A stretch of DNA of 38,729 nt from Candidatus Gastranaerophilales bacterium (GCA_944323705.1 CALUTM010000015.1:1-38729), one strand, 5' to 3'. Shown: positions 12,067-21,657, counted from the stretch's first letter. Program-made: numbers and translations. The notes: generated from the letters alone by a model not told the origin.

Positions 12067-15000
12067 AATTTGAACAGGTTTTTCAATTCTTCCACACTGT
12101 TTTTGAGTTGTTCTCCCGTTGTATTCCATTGTTCCTTGGAAGCTTCAATGGCGTTTGTTACGCTTTGCACGGTGTCGGATAAATCCTTATTTATTGATTC
12201 TTTAATTTCTGTTACTGTTTCTTTAACAGTTTTTGTTTCTATTGCACTTGTATCAACGTCCGTCAACCATTTGAAAGATTTTATGGCTTTTGCTTGTCCT
12301 AAGACGCCGTTATGTACCACTTTAAAATCTTTGTATACGGTGCTTCCGTTTGAAAGTTGCGGAATGGCATCTATATTTTCGGCTTTAGGGTCTGCGGTCA
12401 TGGCATTAACTATGTTTGCGGTTAGAGATCCGAACTTGGGAATATAGCCGAGTAATTTATCGGCGGAGAGTTCTCCTATCGGACCGAGCTTGGCAACAAG
12501 CGTTCCGTCGAGTCTGCCCAGAACCGTAAGGACGGTCATTCCGTTCAGCAGGTTATAATTACCTTTTATATAGTAAGCAAGCAGCGGACCGGAGCTTTTT
12601 ATCGGGTTTAATTCCGCAATGCCGTTGGTGAAACTTAATTTTCCTTCAATGTATTCAAATTTTGCGGCATCAGCCATTCCGATAGCATTTGTTACTGTGG
12701 AGACGGTTGTTTTTAAAAGTGCGTTATTAATGATATTGTCTGCCTGAAGCAGATTTTCTATTCTTCCGATAGTTCCGAAGGCTCCGTTTTTAATACTGAA
12801 ACTTAGATTTCCTTTCATTGAACGCATCATTTCTTCAAAATCCGCAACGGTAAGAGAGAGTTTTGTATTAAAATTCAGGCTGCCGGATAAAGCATTTTTT
12901 ATTCCTGTGCTGCCGTACACGGCTTTTCCCGCGTTTAAACCCTCTCCCGAAAAATCAACGGTGGTTTTGGCATTGGTTAAATTATATATAATGTTACCGC
13001 CGATTTTTCCGTCAAAGGCAGTTCCCTTGAGGTTGTTTAGACAGAAGTCGTTACCCTTTAGAGAAAAATCACTTGTAATATTTTCCGCTTCAATACCGCC
13101 TGACTTAAATTTTTTGAGTAATCCGTTTCCGTTGAGGATATGACCGTTTAATTTTATATCAAGTTCCGTCATCGTAACGGGAATCTCCGGGATATCAAGT
13201 GAAGGTACGAGGATATTACCGTTCAGCAGCGGGTTAACAAAACTACCCGTAATCCCGATGTTTCCCGAAAATGTCATTTTCGATTTGTCAAACGAGGGGA
13301 TTACTATTGTTGAGGGTGAAGTTGTTGCATAAACGAGATTCAGTGTCTGTTTGGACACATTCAAATCTCCTTTGAGCGTTGATTTAATGTCCTCTGTTGT
13401 CACAAAATCAAGGGTGATTTTCTCCGTGAGGTAATTTTTTATTTTGCCCGAAATGTTCGTTTTGATTTTGTCAATATTTACGGGCGTTTGAGTAACCTCT
13501 ATTTCGTTTTCGTTTATGTTTACTCCGACAATCGGTATCTTAACCGTTGCGGCGGGATTAATTGCAAGGATATTTTTGCTCTCTGCCGTCCCGGAGAAGG
13601 TTTTTCCGTCGGATATTATATTTATGTTTGCAGAAGGTATTTTGACTGTTGTATTTGAAGGAATGTTCTTAATATCCGTATTATTCAAACTCAGTTTTAA
13701 CGTGGGATTAATCTTATTCAAACTTCCCGTTACTTCTGCATTGATTGTTAAAGAACCGTCATTAACGTTATTTTCTTTTAATAATGCCGCCTGCCCTGCT
13801 GCAACCAGAAGTCCCTTCAGATTAAGTTTTTCGCCGACTAAATGCAGGTCACAGATTCCGTCCTCTTTAACCGTTCCGTAAAACTTAAGAGGATGTCCCA
13901 ATACGGAAAATCCCACATTATTTACGTTGATATTGTTATTATCAAGTTTTATATCCGCATTGATATTGTCTACGCCGATTTTGTACAAACCGTAATATAA
14001 TTTGGCTGCCGGAATTTTTAAGTAACCGTTTGATTTCACCTTTTTCAGGTCGGATTTAATATTAAAATCGGCATTTATTTTACCGTTTGCACTCAGAGTT
14101 TGCAGATCTTTGATATCAAATATTAATGCAATCTCTTTGATAATTCTTAAAATATTTGCTATTTCCGCATCGGATTTGAACGAAAGGTCAATATCGGGGT
14201 TTTTGCCTGTTTTAATATTACCGCTCAGCTTAGAAGCTTCGTTGGGTGCGGTATAGATGTCCGAGGCAATTTCAATATTATGCCCCTTAAATTTTGTATA
14301 GATATTTCCCGGAGGAAGGCTTATTATGGACAGATTATCAATCTTTGCATATCCGCTCATGTTATCTTTATTTATAACCAAATCCGCTTCTGCGTTTGCA
14401 CTGACTTTATTTTGATAAAGTCCCTCCAATATACCCGTAATATCAATTGGTTTTGAAGGTTCTTTCGGGGTTTGATTTTCTTTGGGGGCAAATACCAAAT
14501 CATTCAAATTAAGTTCCGGCATGATTTTGTTCAGAACTTTAATATTGTAATTAAATTGTTCTCTTCCCTTAAGTACTGCCCTACCCGAAGCTTTGATCTT
14601 TATGCTTTTGTCTAAAATAAAGTCTATGATTTCGGTTGTATCGCCCGATAAAACGTAGTTATTTACGCCGTCAGTCAGATTTATGTTGTACTTTTCGATT
14701 TTTATATCAGGCAGATGATTTGACAGTTTGAGCGGAAGTTTAACGGGAGCCGTATCCCCTTCGGTATTTTCTCCTGCGGGTAAATTCTCTAATGCGGAGA
14801 ATGAGCCGTCCTTGTTAACCTTGATATTTATCTCCGCATTTTTCAACTGCACCGCATCAAGTTCGATTTTTCCCGCTAACAGAGGGAGCAAAGACATTTT
14901 TACCTGAAAATCATCTGCTTTTAATACGGGAGAGTTGTTTTGTTCTTGTAATGAAAATTTATTTACTTTAAGTCCCGCAGTCAGCTTGGGTGTTGTGACA

Positions 15001-15182
15001 AGAGCGACTCCGTCCAAATCGGATACCAGTCCGGTTGCTTTATTAATCTCATGTTCTATTTGTAATGTGTAACCGTTAATTATGGGATTTATGACAAGCG
15101 GAATTGCAAGAAAGACAATATATATTCCTCCTAAAATGCTTGCGAAAGTAATACCCGCTCTTTTCCACAACTTTTTATTCAT
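12063..15182 (-). CDS. AsmA/TamB-like envelope protein
   Basis: A 1039-residue protein with one N-terminal membrane helix (about residues 10-33) and a long periplasmic part of repeating beta-strand segments, as in the AsmA/TamB/YhdP group that forms hydrophobic grooves carrying lipids between inner and outer membranes. The N-terminal AsmA-like part includes SLLPLLAGKIELDAVQLKNAEI; the C-terminal part has the GNLSFSIKNGAFGTIGRIENLL and ELNPIKSSGPLLAYYIKGNYN type segments of the family. The extreme C-terminus (after about residue 990) is a charged helix. AAGGAGAAG precedes the ATG. Its presence argues for a two-membrane envelope. Confidence 0.85.
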   Translation of the reverse strand: MNKKLWKRAGITFASILGGIYIVFLAIPLVINPIINGYTLQIEHEINKATGLVSDLDGVALVTTPKLTAGLKVNKFSLQEQNNSPVLKADDFQVKMSLLPLLAGKIELDAVQLKNAEINIKVNKDGSFSALENLPAGENTEGDTAPVKLPLKLSNHLPDIKIEKYNINLTDGVNNYVLSGDTTEIIDFILDKSIKIKASGRAVLKGREQFNYNIKVLNKIMPELNLNDLVFAPKENQTPKEPSKPIDITGILEGLYQNKVSANAEADLVINKDNMSGYAKIDNLSIISLPPGNIYTKFKGHNIEIASDIYTAPNEASKLSGNIKTGKNPDIDLSFKSDAEIANILRIIKEIALIFDIKDLQTLSANGKINADFNIKSDLKKVKSNGYLKIPAAKLYYGLYKIGVDNINADIKLDNNNINVNNVGFSVLGHPLKFYGTVKEDGICDLHLVGEKLNLKGLLVAAGQAALLKENNVNDGSLTINAEVTGSLNKINPTLKLSLNNTDIKNIPSNTTVKIPSANINIISDGKTFSGTAESKNILAINPAATVKIPIVGVNINENEIEVTQTPVNIDKIKTNISGKIKNYLTEKITLDFVTTEDIKSTLKGDLNVSKQTLNLVYATTSPSTIVIPSFDKSKMTFSGNIGITGSFVNPLLNGNILVPSLDIPEIPVTMTELDIKLNGHILNGNGLLKKFKSGGIEAENITSDFSLKGNDFCLNNLKGTAFDGKIGGNIIYNLTNAKTTVDFSGEGLNAGKAVYGSTGIKNALSGSLNFNTKLSLTVADFEEMMRSMKGNLSFSIKNGAFGTIGRIENLLQADNIINNALLKTTVSTVTNAIGMADAAKFEYIEGKLSFTNGIAELNPIKSSGPLLAYYIKGNYNLLNGMTVLTVLGRLDGTLVAKLGPIGELSADKLLGYIPKFGSLTANIVNAMTADPKAENIDAIPQLSNGSTVYKDFKVVHNGVLGQAKAIKSFKWLTDVDTSAIETKTVKETVTEIKESINKDLSDTVQSVTNAIEASKEQWNTTGEQLKNSVEELKNLFKF

Positions 15183-15389
15183 AACTCTTCTCCTTTTTCT
15201 TCTTATTATATTTTAAAAAATAATGTTTAGAATAGCCTTAACGGTCAATACTGGATTTGAGCCCCATTTGTATTAAGTATTGTAAATTTTTGTAGAGTTT
15301 TGTAACAATTGCCTTGATTTTTCTAAAGTTTTCCGAAAACGAGCCGTAAACACTAATATACCAAATAAGTTGATTAGGAGTTTTAAGTC

Positions 15390-15950
15390 GTGAAAAAAGT
15401 AGTATTAGTGTTTTTGGCATTTTTGTTTTTGACAATGAATCAGGCATTTGCTTACAGATTGTCCACATTCTCATCTGATGCAAAGATTATTGCTGCAATG
15501 AGATTATTGGAACAATCAGGCGAGTATGATGTTTTCAGAAACATGCAAAAATACGGTATGAGAGTAAAATTTGACGACTTGACTTCGGTAACTGCAAACA
15601 GCAGCAAAGCTTTTGCGGTAAGTACATATAATAACTACGGGACAAGAGTTATATTGATTAATTCAAGATACAAAAACGCCCCCGCTGAGCAAATTGCCTG
15701 TTTAATTGCTCATGAAAGCTGCCATACCGGATACAGTGCCGATTTGGAAGAAGAAACTATCGCAACTCAAAAAGAGGCAGCGTGCTGGACAAGATTGAAA
15801 GTAGCTTCAAAAACATATCCCGACAGCAAATTAACCAGAAGATTGGATAAGTTGAGCAGCTTGTACCTTGCATCTGACAGTAATAATAATTTAGTTGAAC
15901 AAAAGATTGCAAGCAGCGGTTTTTACAGAAGCCAACTCGGACTTAACTAA
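15390..15950 (+). CDS. Secreted protein with HExxH motif, putative zinc metallopeptidase
   Basis: 186 residues starting with a clear signal peptide (VVLVFLAFLFLTMNQAFA, cleavage after AFA). The mature part has CLIAHESCHTGYSADLEEE: HESCH fits HExxH with the glutamate as general base, and the acidic segment after it can offer a third zinc ligand. I do not recognise the family beyond that. The start is a GTG with AGGAG 9 nt upstream. A strong intrinsic terminator follows. Probably acts in the periplasm or outside the cell; substrate unknown. Confidence 0.75.
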   Translation: MKKVVLVFLAFLFLTMNQAFAYRLSTFSSDAKIIAAMRLLEQSGEYDVFRNMQKYGMRVKFDDLTSVTANSSKAFAVSTYNNYGTRVILINSRYKNAPAEQIACLIAHESCHTGYSADLEEETIATQKEAACWTRLKVASKTYPDSKLTRRLDKLSSLYLASDSNNNLVEQKIASSGFYRSQLGLN

Positions 15951-15960
15951 GGGAATAATA

Positions 15961-16005
15961 AAAAGCGGTAAACACTGATTTTAAGATTCGTGCTTACCGC
16001 TTTTT
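15961..16005 (+). terminator. Intrinsic terminator of the HExxH protein gene
   Basis: The stem AAAAGCGGTAA-CAC pairs with GTG-TTACCGCTTTT and is followed by T's. It begins 11 nt after the stop. Confidence 0.85.
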
Positions 16006-16012
16006 GTCGTAA

Positions 16013-16045
16013 AAAAGCAAAAGCGATAATCATATAATTATCGCT
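16013..16045 (-). terminator. Intrinsic terminator of the small protein gene at 16089
   Basis: On the minus strand AGCGATAAT, 6-nt loop, ATTATCGCT, then TTTGCTTTTTT. Confidence 0.7.
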
Positions 16046-16088
16046 AAATTATGTGTGTGTATTATATTATAGAATTCTGAATTTAAAA

Positions 16089-16349
16089 CTAAGCAATAAC
16101 GTTCAATTGTTTTTGAGAGTCATTGTTGTTATCACGAATCATGCTGAATGTTCTGTATAACTTGTAACCTAATGCTTTTAAGGGGTTAGTATCAACTGAA
16201 TCTGCATTTTGAGCGAATTCCTGATTCTGTTGGAACTTGATAGAAGCATTGGGGTCTCTCAACATAAGTATTGCGTTTTGAGAATCTACGTTTCTTACTC
16301 TCTTATTTCCTTCTCTAAAGTTTATATTTGAAATTGTATTAACTTGCAT
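16089..16349 (-). CDS. Hypothetical small protein, 86 aa
   Basis: Not recognised. Hydrophilic, Asn/Gln-rich, without signal or membrane segments. The N-terminus MQVNTISNINFRE resembles the start of the protein at 156-788. A good Shine-Dalgarno (GAGG, 8 nt) selects the ATG at 16349 over an in-frame GTG at 16358. A near-consensus promoter (16417-16445) and a terminator make it a single-gene transcript, probably well expressed. The ~60-nt leader can form a small hairpin AAGTGT/ACACTT. Confidence 0.72.
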   Translation of the reverse strand: MQVNTISNINFREGNKRVRNVDSQNAILMLRDPNASIKFQQNQEFAQNADSVDTNPLKALGYKLYRTFSMIRDNNNDSQKQLNVIA

Positions 16350-16416
16350 AATAATCACCTCTGTGACCTTTCTGTTTGAATTAAGTGTTACCTTTACACT
16401 TCATCCTAACAATTTC

Positions 16417-16445
16417 ATTATGCACCATATCAAAAAAAATGTCAA
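16417..16445 (-). promoter_or_regulatory. Strong promoter of the small protein gene
   Basis: Minus strand TTGACA (16440-16445), 17-bp T-rich spacer, CATAAT (16417-16422). Confidence 0.75.
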
Positions 16446-16596
16446 GAGGGTGTGTAAACTTTTGTAAACTTCTGAAAACTCAATAAAATAGCTATTTTGA
16501 GATAAAATGTCAAAAATACACTTAAAAATAGTCCGACTGGCTATTAGACAACAGATGTATAAAAACATGTCATGACTTTATAATTATATTCGGTTG

Positions 16597-16605
16597 TGGT
16601 ATGAT
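16597..16605 (+). promoter_or_regulatory. Extended -10 promoter of the ftsI operon
   Basis: TGG-TATGAT fits an extended -10 (TGN-TATAAT) without a clear -35. It lies 18 nt before the ATG at 16624. Confidence 0.5.
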
Positions 16606-16623
16606 TGTTTGCGGGAGTGGAAC

Positions 16624-18342
16624 ATGCGGGGAGATAACGGTAATAAAAATAAAATGTTTGCGGACAGGCTGATGTGGCTGCAATGGGGCTTTGTTATTGC
16701 CGTATTCTTATTTATTATTTATCTTTTTGCGGTACAGGTCTTGGATGTCAGACATTTTCGCATAAAAGCCAAAAATCAACGCAGGGCAAGTTCTTTTGTT
16801 ATGCGAGGAAATATTTATGACAGGAACGGGATAAAATTGGCAACGGATACCGTATATTATGATATATTTGCCCGCAAAGAAGACTTTGTACATACACCTG
16901 AGGAACTTGCAAAAATCCTTGCTCCCATATTAAAAATTTCTCAGGTTGACTTAACCGAAAAACTAAGGCAAAATGTTTCGCTGATATCCCTAAAAAAGAA
17001 CGTTGACAGGCATACAAGGGACCAAATCGCAAAACTTAATCTGAGAGAAATCCCTATGGATAAAAAGAGTATTCGTACATATCCTCAGGGAACCCTTGCC
17101 GCACATGTATTGGGGTATTATAATTTTGACGCTGATGTGGCTTCCGGTGTAGAACTTACTGCAAAAGACAAATTGGAAAGTGTTACAAATGCGTCAAATC
17201 TTGAGATGACTCCTAAGGGGAAGGTTATATATAATATTTCTACGGACCCTGTAGCCGCTACAAAACCGATTAAAGGTAAAGACATTACGCTTACCATTGA
17301 TGCTGCAGTGCAGCATGTGTGCGAAAAAGAATTGATGAAGGCTGTTGAAAAATTCAAGGCACACAGGGGTGCGGTTATCGTCATGAATCCCAGAAACGGT
17401 GAAATTTTGGCGTATGCCGTATATCCTTGCTTTGACCCGAATAACTTTAAAAATGCGTCAAGCTTTCAGATAAAAAACTGGACATTAACGGATATTTTTC
17501 CGCCCGGATCCACTTTTAAGATTATTACCGTTGCTTCTGCAATAGAGCTCGGGAAAATTAATAAGTATTCAAAAATCAATGATACGGGTAAAATCAAGGT
17601 CGGTTGGTGGACTATTAAAAACTACGATTATAACAGACATCCCAATCCGGGTATGATTGATTTGGTTTATTTGTTTGAGCATTCAAGCAATGTCGGCTCG
17701 GTTATTGTAGCTCAGATGATGAACAAATACGAATATTATAATATGTTAAAGAAGTTCGGATTCGGGCAAAAAACGGGCATAGACTTGCCCGGAGAGTCTG
17801 TAGGACTTTTAAAATCTCCCTCAAGATGGGATAGCTCAGACCATGCCTCTATGGGTTACGGCTACGGCTCATCCGTCACCGCGATACAAATGGTTTCAGC
17901 TGTTGCGGCAATTGCAAATGATGGTGTGTGGGTAACTCCGCATGTAATAAAATATTCTCCTGAGGAAGAGGCTGTTAAAATAAAAAAAGTTCAGGTTATG
18001 ACGCCCGAGCATGCAAGGGTTGTGACGGAACTGCTTACGGAAGGGATAAACAGAGGAAAATCCCCGATTAAATCCGCAAGTTATAATATTGCTGCTAAAA
18101 CTGGTACTTCCATTAAGCCTAAAGAAAACGGTACCGGTTATACAAACAAGCTTTATACCTCAATGATTGGGTACATGCCGTCGAGTGACCCTCAGGTGCT
18201 GATTTATGTTGTGGTTGACTCCGCTCAGGGCGGCGAAATTTGGGGAAATACAGTGGCTGCACCTATTTTTAAAGAGATTTCAACCCAAATTTCACATATA
18301 TTAAATTTACAACCGGATAAGGGAGGAAAAGATGAGGATTAG
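16624..18342 (+). CDS. ftsI: Peptidoglycan transpeptidase, class B penicillin-binding protein (FtsI/PBP2 type)
   Basis: Cross-links peptidoglycan strands, probably at the division septum; anchored in the inner membrane with its catalytic domain in the periplasm. From the ATG (572 aa): N-terminal membrane helix (about residues 18-38), dimerisation domain with RGNIYDRNG, then the transpeptidase domain with the catalytic serine in GSTFK (about S296), SSN of the SxN motif, and KTGTS. An in-frame TTG at 16594 was rejected because GGGAG fits the ATG. Directly followed by murE with an 11-nt overlap, as in dcw-type clusters. A SpoVD-like class B PBP cannot be excluded. Confidence 0.9.
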   Translation: MRGDNGNKNKMFADRLMWLQWGFVIAVFLFIIYLFAVQVLDVRHFRIKAKNQRRASSFVMRGNIYDRNGIKLATDTVYYDIFARKEDFVHTPEELAKILAPILKISQVDLTEKLRQNVSLISLKKNVDRHTRDQIAKLNLREIPMDKKSIRTYPQGTLAAHVLGYYNFDADVASGVELTAKDKLESVTNASNLEMTPKGKVIYNISTDPVAATKPIKGKDITLTIDAAVQHVCEKELMKAVEKFKAHRGAVIVMNPRNGEILAYAVYPCFDPNNFKNASSFQIKNWTLTDIFPPGSTFKIITVASAIELGKINKYSKINDTGKIKVGWWTIKNYDYNRHPNPGMIDLVYLFEHSSNVGSVIVAQMMNKYEYYNMLKKFGFGQKTGIDLPGESVGLLKSPSRWDSSDHASMGYGYGSSVTAIQMVSAVAAIANDGVWVTPHVIKYSPEEEAVKIKKVQVMTPEHARVVTELLTEGINRGKSPIKSASYNIAAKTGTSIKPKENGTGYTNKLYTSMIGYMPSSDPQVLIYVVVDSAQGGEIWGNTVAAPIFKEISTQISHILNLQPDKGGKDED

Positions 18343-19798
18343 AACACTGATTGATAATATTAGTTATATAGAACTGGTTAATATGGATGACGTTTCGGAA
18401 GAGATAAGGGGGATTTCTTATAATTCCAAAAAAACGAAGCCTAATGATATATTTATATGTCTTACCGGCGAGCATGTAGACGGGCATGAATATGCGGAAG
18501 AGGCAATTGCAAACGGGGCTTGTGTTTGCGTTGTTGAAAGGAGACTGAATCTTGATGCACCGCAAATAGTTGTCAGTGATACGTCGGAAGCTATAGCTCA
18601 GATTGCGGACCTGTTTTATGCTTCTCCATCCAAAAAACTTAATGTCATTGGTGTTACGGGAACAAACGGCAAGACTACGGTCACTCATCTTATTCAAAAA
18701 ATATATGAAGCAAACGGTGAAGAATGTGCATTAATTGGAACTTTGGGACATAAGTTCTTTTCGGATGACAGTTATCATGATGCCAAGCATACTACCCCTC
18801 AGGCTCCAGAATTGCAAAGAGTTCTGTATGATGTTAATGAAAAATGCATAAAAAATGTGGTAATGGAGGTTTCATCTCACGCGTTAGTACAACACAGGGT
18901 TGATTATTGCGACTTTAACGGAGCCGTATTTACAAATCTTACTCAGGATCATCTTGATTTTCATATAACAATGAATAATTATTTTAAAGCAAAATCTCTT
19001 TTGTTTGAAAACCTCGTTGCAGGTGACTTTGCCGTAATAAATGCGGATGATGATTATGCAGCAAGATTTATGGAGGTTATATCTCCTACGGTTAATCTTA
19101 TAACATACGGTGTAAAGATGCCTGCAGACGTTAAAGCGAAGGATGTATTGTTTAATCATAACGGAGCATCTTTTACTTGTATTGTTAAAGGTAGCGAGTA
19201 CAAGGTTAATCTCAGAATGAACGGTATGTTTTCGGTTTATAATGTTCTTGCTGCAATTGCTACTGCAGTTGCTCTCAATCTTGATATTGAAAAATCGATA
19301 AAAACTTTGGAAAGTTTGGGCGGGGTTGCTGGAAGGTTTGAGATTGTTGTGAATAAGCCGACAGTAATTGTTGATTATGCCCACACGCCCGATGGGTTGG
19401 AAAATGTATTAAAGGCGGCAAGAGATATAAAACCCGCAAATGGAAAACTGATATGTATATTCGGCTGCGGCGGGGACAGGGATGCTACTAAACGTCCTAA
19501 AATGGGACAAATAGCCGAGGAGCTTGCGGATAAAGTTATTGTAACAAGTGATAATCCTCGTTCTGAGGACCCTCAGCAGATTATAACCGATATCCTTGCA
19601 GGGTTTAAGAGCGTAAATGATGTTATCGTCGAACCGGATAGAGAGCTTGCAATTAAGGAAGCTCACAAACTTGCAAAGCCCGATGATGTTGTGCTCGTGG
19701 CAGGAAAAGGACATGAAGATTATCAAATTTTGGCAAACGAAACCATACATTTTGATGATAGAGAAGAGGTAAGAAAAATATTTTCGGGTGAAGAATGA
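18332..19798 (+). CDS. murE: UDP-N-acetylmuramoyl-tripeptide synthetase MurE (meso-DAP type)
   Basis: Adds the third amino acid of the peptidoglycan stem to UDP-MurNAc-L-Ala-D-Glu using ATP, in the cytoplasm; 488 residues. Domains: N-terminal UDP-binding domain with GISYNSKKTKPNDIFICL, central ATPase with the P-loop GVTGTNGKTT and HTTPQAPELQ, and C-terminal ligase domain with VDYAHTPDGLENVL and DNPRSEDPQQI. The DNPR motif is the mark of enzymes adding meso-diaminopimelate. It overlaps ftsI at its start by 11 nt and the NagA-like gene at its end by 4 nt (ATGA), so the three are one operon. Confidence 0.96.
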   Translation: MRIRTLIDNISYIELVNMDDVSEEIRGISYNSKKTKPNDIFICLTGEHVDGHEYAEEAIANGACVCVVERRLNLDAPQIVVSDTSEAIAQIADLFYASPSKKLNVIGVTGTNGKTTVTHLIQKIYEANGEECALIGTLGHKFFSDDSYHDAKHTTPQAPELQRVLYDVNEKCIKNVVMEVSSHALVQHRVDYCDFNGAVFTNLTQDHLDFHITMNNYFKAKSLLFENLVAGDFAVINADDDYAARFMEVISPTVNLITYGVKMPADVKAKDVLFNHNGASFTCIVKGSEYKVNLRMNGMFSVYNVLAAIATAVALNLDIEKSIKTLESLGGVAGRFEIVVNKPTVIVDYAHTPDGLENVLKAARDIKPANGKLICIFGCGGDRDATKRPKMGQIAEELADKVIVTSDNPRSEDPQQIITDILAGFKSVNDVIVEPDRELAIKEAHKLAKPDDVVLVAGKGHEDYQILANETIHFDDREEVRKIFSGEE

Positions 19799-20685
19799 AG
19801 ACTCCTTTAATCATTGAACAACATTTTCATGGGGCTTACGGGGTGGATTTTAATAAGGCCGATGTAAGTGAAATTGTTTCTCTTGCGTCACGACTCCGTA
19901 AAATCGGGATTGGCGGTTTTTTCCCGACGCTTGTAACGGATTCTTTGGAAAATATAAAAAAACAGATTTCCGTTATAAAAGAGGCTTCAAAACAGTGCAA
20001 GGGAATTTTGGGGATTCATTTGGAAGGGATTTTTATTAATCCTTTGAAAAAGGGAATTCATAACCCCGAGCATTGTTTGCCGCTGACTATTGAAAACTAC
20101 CGAAAAATAGAAGATGATTTCATAAAAATAGTAACTTTGGCACCTGAGCTTGATGAGGGATTGGTTAAATATTTAAAATCCTGCGGGGTTAAGGTTCAGG
20201 CGGGGCACTGTATCGGAGGCGGTGCGGATGTCTTTGAAGGGCTTGACGGTGTAACCCATACTTATAATGCGATGTCACCGATTACTCACAGAGGAACTTC
20301 GACTGCTTTATCTGCCCTTGTTGAGGATAATATTTATGCGGAAATTATAGCAGACGGAGTGCATGTGAGTGATGATGCCTTAAAATTATTTTTCAAGGCA
20401 AAACCGACTGACAAAGTTATATTAATAAGCGATGCTTTACCCATAACATACAGCGATATGAGAGAAACCGTTTTTGCCGATTCTGTTATATACTATGACG
20501 GAGACAAGGCAACTTCCGGGGAGGGTACAATTGCGGGGAGTACCAAACTGTTACCGGAGATTATCGGGATATTGGGCAGAAAAGGGTTGTTTAAGCCCGA
20601 ATATATATATAATGTTTACAGGTATCACGGACTTGAGCCCGAGGGTGAGCTTGAATGGGATGAGAATTTTAATATCATATCCTGA
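19795..20685 (+). CDS. N-acetylglucosamine-6-phosphate deacetylase-like protein, short form
   Basis: An amidohydrolase of the NagA family, expected to deacetylate GlcNAc-6-P in amino-sugar recycling. Metal and active-site segments are present in order: EQHFHGAYGVDF, GIHLEGIFINPLKKGIHN, VTLAPE, QAGHCIGG, THTYNAMSP, EIIADGVHVSDDALKL and the catalytic Asp in LISDALP. At 296 residues it is much shorter than usual NagA (about 380): it begins right at the first metal motif and lacks most of the flanking beta-sandwich. The ATGA overlap with murE implies coupled expression. The 3' end overlaps the convergent dehydrogenase gene by 11 nt. Confidence 0.85.
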   Translation: MKTPLIIEQHFHGAYGVDFNKADVSEIVSLASRLRKIGIGGFFPTLVTDSLENIKKQISVIKEASKQCKGILGIHLEGIFINPLKKGIHNPEHCLPLTIENYRKIEDDFIKIVTLAPELDEGLVKYLKSCGVKVQAGHCIGGGADVFEGLDGVTHTYNAMSPITHRGTSTALSALVEDNIYAEIIADGVHVSDDALKLFFKAKPTDKVILISDALPITYSDMRETVFADSVIYYDGDKATSGEGTIAGSTKLLPEIIGILGRKGLFKPEYIYNVYRYHGLEPEGELEWDENFNIIS

Positions 20686-21637
20686 TATAGGCTTTAAAAA
20701 TTTTGTTTGAGATTGTATCGTCAAATGCCTGTTGAATTTGTTCCAGAGGATAAACCGTGGTTAAATTTTTTACGTTCACTTTTCCCGATTTAATAAGCTC
20801 ATAAGAATCTTTCAAGTCGGCGGGTGAAGGAGAGTAGCTTCCGAGTATGGTTAGCTCTTTATAATATATTTCGTTATTCGGATAGCCGTTATTTAGCGGG
20901 GTGCTTGAAAAAACAAGTATTTTTCCCCCGGGACGAACTGCTTTTAGAGCGGTTTCAATTGCCTTATCCGCACCTGATGTCATAAATACCGCATCGACTT
21001 CCAGATTGAAATCAAAACTTTGAATTCCCATTTTATTTGCAAGCTTGACTCTTTCATCGATTAAGTCGCAGCCGTAAACCCTATATCCCAAAGCTTTTAG
21101 TCCTTCTCCCATTAAAAGCCCTATAGAGCCGAGCCCGACAATTAGTGCGGTATCATCTTTCATCAGGTTACAACGTTTTATGGCTCTTATGCAGCAGCCC
21201 AACGGCTCATAAAATGAGATTTCTTCATCCGAGATATTTGAAGGAACCGTATATGCTACGTTTTTTAGATGTTCTTCCGATACAAAGACTTTTTCGCTAA
21301 AACCGCCGGGAAAAATGTTTGTTTCTTTGAAATGCTTGCACATTGATACATTTCCGTGTTTACAATAATTGCATTCTCCGCAAGGGACGTGGTGTGAGGT
21401 TACTATTTTATCCCCTTTTTTAAAATTTGTATCCGAATTTATCTCTAAAATTTCAGCAACAATTTCATGCCCCAGGACTGCTCCGTCGTGTACAATTTTG
21501 TGTTTGAATTTTACGATATCCGAACCGCAGAGCCCGCAGCCGAGAACTTTTACAATTGCTCCCTTGCGTTCTCCAAGCGTTATATCTTCAACTTCTTTAA
21601 CAATTATTTTATCCTGATAAACCTGTGCTGTTTTCAT
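20675..21637 (-). CDS. Zinc-dependent alcohol/polyol dehydrogenase (MDR family)
   Basis: A medium-chain dehydrogenase, 320 residues, oxidising an alcohol or sugar alcohol with NAD(P). Catalytic zinc ligands: Cys in GCGLCGSD and His-Glu in LGHEIVAE; the structural zinc site is the four cysteines in PCGECNYCKHGNVSMC. The cofactor domain has GLGSIGLLMGEGL. AAAGG lies about 7 nt before the ATG. The sorbitol/threonine dehydrogenase branch seems likely, but the substrate cannot be named. Not obviously linked to its neighbours. Confidence 0.9.
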   Translation of the reverse strand: MKTAQVYQDKIIVKEVEDITLGERKGAIVKVLGCGLCGSDIVKFKHKIVHDGAVLGHEIVAEILEINSDTNFKKGDKIVTSHHVPCGECNYCKHGNVSMCKHFKETNIFPGGFSEKVFVSEEHLKNVAYTVPSNISDEEISFYEPLGCCIRAIKRCNLMKDDTALIVGLGSIGLLMGEGLKALGYRVYGCDLIDERVKLANKMGIQSFDFNLEVDAVFMTSGADKAIETALKAVRPGGKILVFSSTPLNNGYPNNEIYYKELTILGSYSPSPADLKDSYELIKSGKVNVKNLTTVYPLEQIQQAFDDTISNKIFKAYIRI

Positions 21638-21657
21638 ATCGTACCTTTCTATTAATT

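Noticed and set aside
16485-16498. Palindrome AAAATAGCTATTTT upstream of ftsI as an operator
   Set aside because: Short AT-rich palindromes are expected by chance in such DNA and it is over 100 bp from the likely promoter; nothing else supports it.
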